From Dactylonectria macrodidyma (lineage: Eukaryota; Ascomycota; Sordariomycetes; Hypocreales; Nectriaceae): a stretch of 64,000 nt of DNA. The DNA lies in NCBI GenBank assembly GCA_020744425.1, contig JAGMUV010000011.1, positions 1,364,001 through 1,428,000 of the forward strand. The letters are read 5' to 3'. How positions within the stretch are numbered: position 1 is the stretch's first letter; each line of letters begins with the position of its first letter. The notes under the pieces are model-generated. The model was not told the DNA's origin. It searched no databases and saw only the letters and a list, made by a program, of their open reading frames with translations. The translations under genes and the position numbers were made by a program. Positions 55,583 through 64,000 of the stretch are shown one piece after another.

Positions 55583-58500
55583 ATGCCACAATGGAGAAAG
55601 ACTGCGCAGGTTTTCATTTTATTCGCTTTTATAGTTGTCACTGTCGATGCCGGAGACGACCTATCTGACTTCTCTAACGACCTAGCCACGGACGTTGGTC
55701 CTCTTCTCGTTCTCTTCGGTGAGTCGATGACGAAGCAGTACCTCAGCGAGAGCACATCCTTTCTAGACTACTTCATCTTCGCTATGGCTCCAATAGGCAT
55801 CCTGACTGCTATCGTCTCCAGCATTCGTGTCTGTGGATCTACGTGGCTCCGCGCCTTTATCGGCAGGTCACAGGAAGGCGATGGTGTCATCGAGGCCGAA
55901 CTCTGTACATCGACCGGCCGCGACGTGTGTGAGCTTTTCAACAGAGGCGGAATCACTCGCGTCCTTGGTAGGCCTACTATCCTCGAGCTTGTCCATGTCC
56001 CACAGAACGATCAGAAAGAGCAAGCTACTGGGCCGGATAAGGCGAAGCTCTTCTTGTTCCGCGACTACCTCAAGAAGTACGATGAGGATGAAACAAAAAA
56101 TGATTGGAAACGAGTGCAAGGATCTCTTGAATCAGATGACGGCAATCCGTTTGCTCCAAACCCAAACCTATCACTCAACGTCGGTATTGTGAAGCCACCA
56201 AATAAGGCATTCTTCGCAGTTGCCGCTGTGGGGTTTGTCCTTCAAGCTGGCGTTCTCTCTCTTGCCGGTGTTGGCGTTTGGGTCCTTGGCTGGAATCTCA
56301 ACCAAGGGAACAGTGTGGCTTCGAGATACTACGCTCCAATCATGTTCATCGCTGGCACTGTCGTCATGTGCAGCGGTATGTGAGGTTGCGCAATGTTGAT
56401 CGGGCAGACGACATACGAAATCCGGTACAAGCGCCAGGACAATGTCGATTCACATTCACGGCTCTTTTGGTTGCAGCCTGGTCCGCAAGTCATTGGTGAC
56501 CAATGTTTTGACCCATTTGCTCATTTCGAAAACAAGATAGAGAGCGATGACGATGCCAACAACCGCGACGAGCGTAACAACCGTCTCCGAGCTTGGACGT
56601 CGTCGAAAAAGAACTTCGATCAGAAGTTTGAGTTTTACACCATTGTAGCTGTCTTGACTACGTTGATTGGCTATATAACACAGTTCATCGGCCTTCGCGG
56701 AATGAAGGCTTGGGTTTCTCTCGCGCAACTGGGCATAACCGTTGTCATGAGCATCCTTCGCGGATTGCTACGCACGCAACGTCTAGGTAGGAATGACAAT
56801 AAATTGAGAAGGATGCCTGACCTCGTTACCGGATATGAGCTCGATTGGCTTGCTTTTGAGATTGCTGGGCTAGATTCGGAGTCGGTATCTTTCTGGCCGA
56901 TAACTAGCCTTGGGGCTGTGGAGGTCGGAAACGGGACACAGAATTCTCAGCTGTGCCACAATTTGCTTGCCGTTCGCATGCGGCTTGCCCATCTGACAGG
57001 CCACGTCTCCACCAACAATACCGACGATGGCGAGTATCAGAAATGGGAGGATGGTTTCGTCAAGGTCCGTTCTAAAGCTAGGCAACTGTCCGGCGCCATT
57101 TGTCATACTGCGCAAAACCTGCTTAGCAAGGACAACCGCAAAAAGCTCAAGCTCCAGGTCAAAGCCGTAATGTCACTTGAAGGCAACGATACAATGCTCG
57201 GCATCGATCTCGATCGGTCGCCTGCGTCATCGAAAACAGGCTGGGAGATCGATTCTGCGCAGTTAGAGGCAATCTTAGGCCTCTGGCTGTGGTCTCTGGT
57301 CCTGGATCCACATGTCAAATCTGAAGATGGTTCAGGCCTCAAAACGTCGGCAGCCGAGAAGACCAAGCTGGCGAGAATTGTTTCTGCCGTCCTTGTTAAG
57401 AATGGCAGTACTGATAAACCCGACGTCAAGGATGAGATAGAGCACTGGATTGGGCCTAACATGGCTTCCCTTTCAATGGCCGCCCTCACTATTGGCAAAC
57501 ATGCTAAATGCGGTCTCAATACCCTATTGACACCCGTTAGTGCGGAGGCAATCGATCCGGTATCGCTGAACGAGATGTTGACGGAGGTGAAATCAGGTCA
57601 AGCACCACCGAATACATGGCGATTCTGTGGTTGGAACCCCGTATACGAGGTTCTAGGTGATAATGAACCAGCCCAAGAGCGCTTCAAGCTTAGAGTCCAG
57701 TTTTCTTCAACAAACACATCGCTGCTTGAAATTTGTGCCCAGGAACTTTTTCCTGCCTTGACCACGTCACTCATTTCAGTGGCAGGTCTCTCAGACCTCG
57801 GTGAGACGGTCTTTGTGGAGAGTGAAGGCGTTGTACGACTGGAAAACCCAACAGTTAGTCATCTCACAAAGGCATTCGTGGACAATGGTTTGGGATCTAA
57901 GGCAGACGCGTTGTTGTGTGTTGTACCAACATTTGGCAAGAGGCTCCATAGTCCTGCCTCTGGAGATCTCAGCGCGAAGGGCAAAGATGGCCAGACACCG
58001 CTTTCGCATGCTGCTGCAAACGGTCATCTGGCTCTCGTCAGGCTGTTCCTTGACAATGGCGCTGGCGTGGACACAAGCGATGACGAAGGCCAAACGCTCC
58101 TACACTTGTCTACTAATAACGGACAAGAGACTGTCGTCAAGTTGCTACTCGACAAGGGCGCCAGTGCCAAGATTAAGGATGACTCTGGTAGTATGCCGTT
58201 GCACCTCGCTGCCAAGTACGGGAGCAAGGCCATCGTCAAGCTGCTGCTTGATAAGGGTGTCGATGTTGATACGAAGAACGACGAAGGTCAAACGCCCCTG
58301 CACTTCGCGGCCGAAAACGGGCGCGAGACTGTCGTTGAGCTACTAGTTCAAAGGGGTGTTCAGACTGAGGCGAAGGATGGCACTGGTCAGACACCGCTGC
58401 ACTTAGCTTCCGAGTCCGGGCGTGAGGCTGTCGTCAAGCTGTTACTTAATGCAAGGGCTAATGTTGAGGCAACTAATGACGACGGCCAGACATCGCTGCA

Positions 58501-59661
58501 CTTGGCTGCTAAGAACGGGCGTGAAACAATTGTTAACCTGCTGCTTGCAAAGAATGTCAACGTCAATCAGGAGAATAATGCCAATCAGACACCGCTGTTC
58601 CTGGCTGCTGCGAACAGGCGCGAGAATGTTGCAAAGTTGCTGATTGACAATGGCGCCGACGTCAACTCGAATGATAGAGAGGGTCGATCGCCGCTATATG
58701 AGGCAGCCAAGTCCGGTCGGGAGACCGTTGTTAGGCTACTGCTCGATAAAGGCGCCAATATTGATGCGAAGGGTAATCATAAGTGGACACCGCTGTTCCA
58801 GGCCACCGTGTTTGGCTATGAGAGGATCGTGAAACTACTAATTGATAGGGGCGCGAATATCACCACGGTGGATAGTGATGGGAAGACTCTGCTGCACCAT
58901 GCTGCAGGGTACGGGCATGAAGTTGTTGCTAAGTTGCTGCTCGATAACGACGCCAATATCGATGCAAAAGATGACAAGAATCGCACGCCACTTTACATGG
59001 CTGCCAAGTACGGGCATGATGCTATCGTTAAGCTGTTGCTTGAAAGAAAGCCGATGCCAATCTGAGAAGTAGCGATGGTCAGAGTCCGCTCCATGTAGCA
59101 GCTGAGTGGGGTTATAGTGAGACGATCAAGCTGCTACTTGAGGTTGATGGTGATGTTGACGCAGCGGATAACGATAGCCAGACAGTGCTGCACATGGCTG
59201 CTAGGAACAAGGATGTGACTATCATCAGGATGTTGCTCGCGAAGGACGCCGACATACGCGCAAGAGACGACATTGGCCGCACGCCGCTCCACAGAGCTGC
59301 CAAGTACGGCCATGAAGCTATCGTCAAGCTGATGCTTGAGACGCGCGTTAGTGTCAACGCAAGAGACGATGGCGGTAAGACGCCGCTACATTGGGCTGCC
59401 GAATGGGGATGCATGGCGGTTTTGAGGCCACTACTCGACAAAGGCGCCGATATCAACGCAAGAGACAATGAGGGCCAGACATCACTCCACCTTGCTGCTA
59501 ACAAGGGGCACAAGGCCATGGTCAGGCTGTTACTTGATGAGCGCGCCGATTTCAATATGAAGGATGAGAAGGGTCAGACACCGCAAGACTGTGCTGCGAA
59601 GTGTGGGTACAAGGCAGTTGTCAACCTTTTTCTTGAAAAGGATGCTGTCACTGCTGCATGA
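55583..59661 (+). pseudogene. Broken ankyrin-repeat membrane protein gene
   Basis: One long coding region split twice. Frame A (55583-56380) encodes a hydrophobic start and helices near residues 55-80 and 210-270. An in-frame TGA at 56381-56383 interrupts it; the same frame then continues for 890 codons (56393-59065). It encodes more helices, a globular region and eleven ankyrin repeats. At 59047-59050 a frameshift consistent with loss of one base ends that frame, and six more repeats continue in the next frame to 59661. The repeats match the 33-residue consensus well on both sides of the break. A 32-nt intron at the TGA would be too short and would break frame. So it is a pseudogene, a stop-readthrough gene, or carries sequence errors. 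Confidence 0.8.
57983..59658 (+). repeat. 17 ankyrin repeats, about 99 bp each
   Basis: Tandem 33-codon units with the pattern DG-TPLH-AA-GH-VVKLLLDKGA. Eleven lie before the frameshift and six after it. DNA similarity between neighbouring units shows growth by local duplication. Confidence 0.85.
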
Positions 59662-59797
59662 AGGAGCTGAACATCATCTACATCAAATAGAGTAATGGGA
59701 TAGTAGAGTTCTATGCACTAAACATATTTCTGTTCTTATTGCAAATTTTCTGTTTTCTGTTCGCTGTTTTACTTTTCGTTCCCCACTAAATACCCTA

Positions 59798-60946
59798 TCA
59801 TGTCTCTCTGTTCTTTATCTTCTCTACTAACGCCTTCACTACCTTGGGATCACTTGGACCATAGTACGGCATCATGAAGTACATTGGTTGAAAGGCCTTT
59901 CCGCCTAGTGCGTCTGCGTCGGCCCCCTTCTCCAGCAGCCATTCTGCCATGTCCCAGTCCTGCCCCGCACACGCGTAGACAAAGGGCGTCAGATCTTCCT
60001 TCCTCGGAGAAGGTCGATGAATAATGTCAGAAAATGTAATACGCTTGACATCATCGACTTTCGCTGTGCCCGACGAAAGCAGGTACTCAGCCATAGGGCG
60101 CCTTTGAGAAAATGGAGGTCCTCGGGACGGCCCGCCCATCCATCTTACTACCTTATGTAGGGGGCGGGCGTACGTGGGTTCTGCGCCATGATCCACAAGT
60201 AATGCAACCAGTGAAGGGTCCCACAGACCTACGGCAGAGTCGATGACTGAGCCACAGCGGCGGTCCAGGGGTATCTTGTCGTATAAGCTAACATTGTGAC
60301 GGCTGAGGGCGGTGTCGGCACCATGCGACAGCAAAAGAGTGAGGAGTGGTCTGTTGGTAAGACACTCCATAAACGGAGCCTTGGGAAAGTTATGAGGCAC
60401 CTGTGTTCCGTGCCATAGTTGGTTTGGATGCCAGCCAAAGTCAAGAAACACTTGTACCAAGGCAAGGGGGTCCTGTGACTCTTGTCGCTCTCGGTCGAAA
60501 ATGCTGATATCTTTGGGCGAGTCGCCAGGCTGTCCCAGCTCACGGCGGAGAAAGACGTTGTCATGCAAGAGGGTTCCGTGTTCAAGGAGATAGCGAGCCA
60601 CGGCAGGCTGATTGCCGAATGATGCCTGCTCCAGGCCAAATTGGCGCACAGCCTGACTAGGGTTGGATTCCTGGATAAAGGACTCAACCTGGGGCATCAG
60701 GCCCAGTTCGCACGCGGCATAGAATGAGACTTCTTTGTCATCTTGGCCAATAAGATGGACTGTTTTGGCATACTCGGGTCTCGGCAGATGAGGGGGTAGG
60801 ACGGGTAGTTGGTCATCTCCTGAGCTCTGATCCTGCTGGACAGCTTGTGGCTGAAACTTGGTCTCGCGATCACGCCGATACTCATTTTCTTGCTCCGTCT
60901 GTGCGATCCGTGTACGCATGGCGCCTTGGCACTCTGCGAGATCCAT
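59798..60946 (-). CDS. Ankyrin-repeat protein, 382 aa
   Basis: A single exon. A Gln/Arg-rich N-terminus of about 60 residues is followed by degenerate ankyrin repeats, for example at about residues 75-125 (AACELGLMPQVESFI), near 205-225 (LLTLLLSHGAD), and near 340-360 (ACAGQDWDMAEWLLEKGADAD). No membrane helix or signal peptide. It probably acts as an intracellular protein-binding scaffold; the partner is unknown. It is convergent with the broken ankyrin gene but too divergent to be a recent copy of it. Confidence 0.82.
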   Translation of the reverse strand: MDLAECQGAMRTRIAQTEQENEYRRDRETKFQPQAVQQDQSSGDDQLPVLPPHLPRPEYAKTVHLIGQDDKEVSFYAACELGLMPQVESFIQESNPSQAVRQFGLEQASFGNQPAVARYLLEHGTLLHDNVFLRRELGQPGDSPKDISIFDRERQESQDPLALVQVFLDFGWHPNQLWHGTQVPHNFPKAPFMECLTNRPLLTLLLSHGADTALSRHNVSLYDKIPLDRRCGSVIDSAVGLWDPSLVALLVDHGAEPTYARPLHKVVRWMGGPSRGPPFSQRRPMAEYLLSSGTAKVDDVKRITFSDIIHRPSPRKEDLTPFVYACAGQDWDMAEWLLEKGADADALGGKAFQPMYFMMPYYGPSDPKVVKALVEKIKNRET

Positions 60947-62108
60947 GTTATATCGTATTCTTGTGTGGGGAGGGGGACGGAAAATGGATGATGGATGATG
61001 GATGAAGAATCTCTAGGACAAGGAAGAAGTCCCGCGCATCTTTTAAGCATGATCTGTTTGTTGGTCCAGCTGCGGTGGCCAGATGAAACATTCCCACCCC
61101 TGCCACTTACCTTCTACGGATAGTGCGTGCGGCAGTGGCCTGCTCCTCCTGCTGCGCCTTACTCGTATTAGCAACGAGTTGGAGCCGCAGGATCCGTGGA
61201 CTGATGGAATCTGGACTACAATGATTGCATGCCGAGTTTATACCTGGGACAATTAGCAAATCCTACGGGATACCTGGTCCTATTAATATGCCAACCACGT
61301 CATATGTCTGGTGGGATGGCGATCCTGGCATGCTGAGTTTCATTTAGTTTATGGCCGCCTATCCTTGCACATTTTCGTCTGGACCTCTTTGTTTCAACAC
61401 ACCGTCGTCTTTGCGGGCTGAGTGGAAACAAGTTCACAACTAATTGTACTCATGAATCGCCTCAAATTCTATAATATTTGCATCCATGTCAATCGAAGAT
61501 GCAAATACGTCACAAGCACATATACAGAACAAATCCTTCACAGCTCAAACAGAAACAACCCAGCCCAGTAGCATGTTGCAAGGCTCAGCCGGAGTGGGTC
61601 ACAATATCATATCTTCATGGGGCAAAACGCTGCGCTGTGGCATGACTGAATGCTGTACCTTGCAGAGGACAGGGGACACGGACTACCAACACACTTTCTC
61701 ATTGCTGGAGACTAATGCAAGGACACCAGAAGGATTCACATACTCCAATCAAAATGTGTAGCTGAATCGATTTCTCTGCCTCGCGATGGAGACAAACAAC
61801 CAACATATTGTAGCGATGGATACTGCGGCTGAATCGGCGAAATTATACCATGATTGCAGTCATGTTACGGCTGAGTCGGCTTAATCAAAACTTAGAGGCA
61901 AGCAACCAACAGGTTGCAATACTATTGAGGCGGAGTTGAGGACCCATAATGGAACTTAGTGGTCTGTGAAATCGATTGCGCGACTTGCTTGGGAACAACT
62001 ACAATATTTAAAAACTCATTTTCCCACCATTGGTCTTCCCGGTAATCATATCCATTCGCTTCATCCGAGTTTTCATTCGTTACCTTTCTACCTTTGCGCG
62101 TTGCAACC
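60947..62108. other. Intergenic, divergent ankyrin gene / repeat protein
   Basis: 1.16 kb. It contains a 91-codon plus-strand frame at 61486-61761 with no recognisable features, which I do not call. Confidence 0.45.
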
Positions 62109-64000
62109 ATGGTGGCTCTCCGCTTCCTGTCGCTAGCCTCGCTGCTTGCCATTGTCGATGGCCTAGTAGTTCCCGGGAATTATCAGGAACCTCGTGCAGT
62201 TCAATACCCTGAGCTTTCTACTTCCGTTAAGCCTGGCCGCTGTGGCCCTAAAACACACGTCTATGGGGATACAACCCTCGTCGTGAGTCTTATTCACCAA
62301 TCGTTGGCCAACACAAGCTTATGTTCCCTAGGACCTTTCTACCTCAGTCTTGCAGACGGTTGGAACTGAGACTGTCCCGGACATCGATAGCTCCGCGACT
62401 CTGTATTTGACCCCAGGTACCCTATCAACAAGCACATTCATCGGCACAACGACTCCTGGGACCCCTGGACTGTCGACATGGACTACAACACCAGGGCATG
62501 ATGGTACACCTGGGACATCTATCGATCAAACTTCAGCTGAAGTTCCCAGTGGATCAATTGTGACCGAGACACCCGGCGCATCAACTGAATCTATTGTACC
62601 TGGAGAATCGACTGCAAGCGAGACGCCGGGTAATTTAAGCCAACCAGCCATCTCCGGAGAGTCAACTGCAACTAATCCAGATGGAGGGCCAAGTGCGACC
62701 GAAACGCCAGGCAGTACCAGCGAGGCGATCATCTCTGGGGAGTCAACTGCAACGGATACACCTGCAGGGACGACTGGACCGATCGTCCCAGGAGAATCAA
62801 CTGCGACTGAGCCAGTTGGCAGTGGAAGCGAGACCATTACCCCCGGGCAGTCAACTGTAGGCGAGACTATCATCCCCGGAGAGTCAACTACAACGAATAC
62901 ACCCGAGGGAACGAGTGGGTCAGTAATCTTTGGGGAGTCGACTACGACGGGATTACCAAGTGGTTCAACTGGACCGATTGTCCCTGGCGGGTCGACCGCA
63001 ACTGACACAGTCGGTGGTACAAGCGGGGGTATCATTCCTGGGGAGTCAACTGCAACAGACATACCCTCAGGAACTTCTATTCCGATTGTCTCTGGAGAAT
63101 CGACTACGACAGGGCTGCCAGGTGATTCAACTGGAACAATTGTACCGGGAGAATCGACCGCCGCTGGGACACCTGGTGGTACAAGCGAGACTATTATTCC
63201 TGGACAGTCGACTGCAAGCGAGCCCATCGCAGGACAGTCTACTACAAGCAGCTCAAATCCTGAGCAGTCAGTCACAAGCGAGTCCATTGTTCCTGGAGAC
63301 ACAACTGCTAGTGAGCCAGCCATCCCTGGAGAGTCAATTACAAGCCAGCCAATTATCCCTGGACAGTCGACGGGAAGTGGGTCAATCCCTGAGCAGTCGG
63401 CCACGAGCGGATCGATTGTTTCGGGAGAGTCAACTGACAGTGAGACTATCCCGGGGCAGTCAACCTCAACTGAGCCAGTCGTCCCTGGGCAGTCGACGGG
63501 AATTGAGTCAATTCCCGGGGAGTCAACAAGCGAACCCATCGTTCCTGGAGAGGAAACTACCAGTGAGCCGATTATCCCCGGAGAGTCAACTTCTATTGAG
63601 CCAATCCCCGGGCAGTCAACTACAAGCGGGTCGATTGTTCCCGGAGAGCCAACTTCAACTGAGCCAGCCGTTCCTGGACAATCCACTGGAAGTGAATTGA
63701 TTCCTGGGCAGACGACTTCAAGCGAGCCAATTGTTCCCGGAGAGTCGACTACTAGTGTGCCAGTCATCCCCGAAGAGTCGACTACCATTGAGTCTGTCCC
63801 TGGGCAGCCAACTTCGACTGAGCCAGTCGCCCCTGGGCAGTCAACTGTGAGTGAGCCGATCGCCTCTGGAGAGCCAAGCACAACCCAAGCACCTGGCGTA
63901 ACGGAGCCAGCAACAACCGATTCATCGCCCTCCACTACGATCAGCTCTCTACCCCCAGGCGCATCCATCATTACTTTGACCGACTCTACATACACTACTC
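62109..64000 (+). CDS. Secreted Ser/Thr-rich repeat protein (adhesin/mucin-like), runs off right edge
   Basis: Exon 1 is 62109-62282, with a signal peptide (about residues 1-19). An intron starts with GTGAGT at 62283. Its acceptor is at 62331 or 62355; both keep frame, differing by eight residues. The second exon stays open to the window end, at least 548 more codons. From about 62560 it is a chain of near 12-residue units built on PGESTTSEPI or PGQST, rich in Ser, Thr, Pro, Gly and Glu, the pattern of heavily O-glycosylated fungal wall or adhesin-type surface proteins. A GPI anchor or other C-terminal signal would lie outside. Long open frames on the minus strand and in another plus frame are by-products of the repeats. 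Confidence 0.8.
62560..63870 (+). repeat. Degenerate 36-bp coding repeats (PGE/QST units)
   Basis: Imperfect units with the core CCTGGAGAGTCAACT and its variants, about 36 bp apart and sometimes merged or doubled. Units drift gradually, which suggests repeated slippage or unequal crossing-over. Confidence 0.75.

Noticed and set aside
56381..56412. A 32-nt intron (GTATGT to CAG) explaining the TGA in the ankyrin gene
   Set aside because: It is shorter than workable fungal introns, removes residues that fit the frame and would shift the reading frame.
57983..59658. Tandem 99-bp units as a satellite or CRISPR-like array
   Set aside because: Units are coding ankyrin repeats with no unique spacers; the DNA is eukaryotic.
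61486..61761. 91-codon plus-strand ORF as a small gene
   Set aside because: No domain, signal peptide or splice support; biased composition of an intergenic region.
62526..63995. 489-codon minus-strand open frame
   Set aside because: It lies antisense to the secreted repeat protein, starts inside the repeats and has no signal peptide; it is a by-product of 36-bp repeats lacking stops.

Overview
The window is 64 kb of nuclear DNA from a filamentous ascomycete (Pezizomycotina). The evidence is many genes with short GT-AG introns, an intron-bearing nuclear tRNA-Ser(UGA), fungal-only families (Zn2Cys6 regulators, RTA1, myosin-motor chitin synthase, FKS glucan synthase) and a STAND-type NLR gene. 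I cannot fix the genus. All gene models were spliced by eye, using reading-frame continuity and family motifs.

Left edge (1-2.4 kb): the 5' part of an NLR gene, then tRNA-Ser. Block A (2.5-24.8 kb): an OPT oligopeptide transporter, four secreted S10 serine-carboxypeptidase-like proteins (SCPL1-4), a Zn2Cys6 regulator, an ABC-C exporter, a monocarboxylate-type MFS transporter and a proline-racemase-superfamily enzyme. The enzyme's active site (Cys109/Thr311) is that of trans-3-hydroxy-L-proline dehydratase. Most genes sit in divergent pairs. Four divergent promoters and the SCPL4 upstream region each hold one copy of a 16-bp palindromic motif (TTKCC-N6-GGRAA) that I found nowhere else in the window. 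Block A therefore looks like one co-regulated peptide-processing cluster, with its own regulator and transporters.

Block B (25.5-45.1 kb): a chitin synthase with a myosin motor, an RTA1-family membrane protein, a second Zn2Cys6 regulator, a 1,3-beta-glucan synthase (FKS) and a DHA1-type MFS exporter. A different motif (ACACGCGTGT followed by TAYGCA or TTGCA) lies in each promoter region of this block: CHS/RTA1, regulator/FKS, and three copies before the MFS gene. It looks like a cell-wall and antifungal-response regulon. A TA-flanked 288-bp MITE-like element lies between FKS and the MFS gene.

Right part (45-64 kb): an SDR oxidoreductase, a secreted beta-propeller protein, a decayed fragment of an SCPL3-like carboxypeptidase gene about 27 kb from its intact relative, an unrecognised membrane protein, a SAM methyltransferase, a large ankyrin-repeat gene broken by an in-frame stop and a frameshift, a second ankyrin protein, and the start of a secreted Ser/Thr-rich repeat protein that runs off the window.

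The main result is two adjacent gene blocks, each marked by its own palindromic promoter motif. One joins secreted carboxypeptidases and peptide transport to 3-hydroxyproline catabolism. The other joins the two main wall-polymer synthases with stress and efflux genes.
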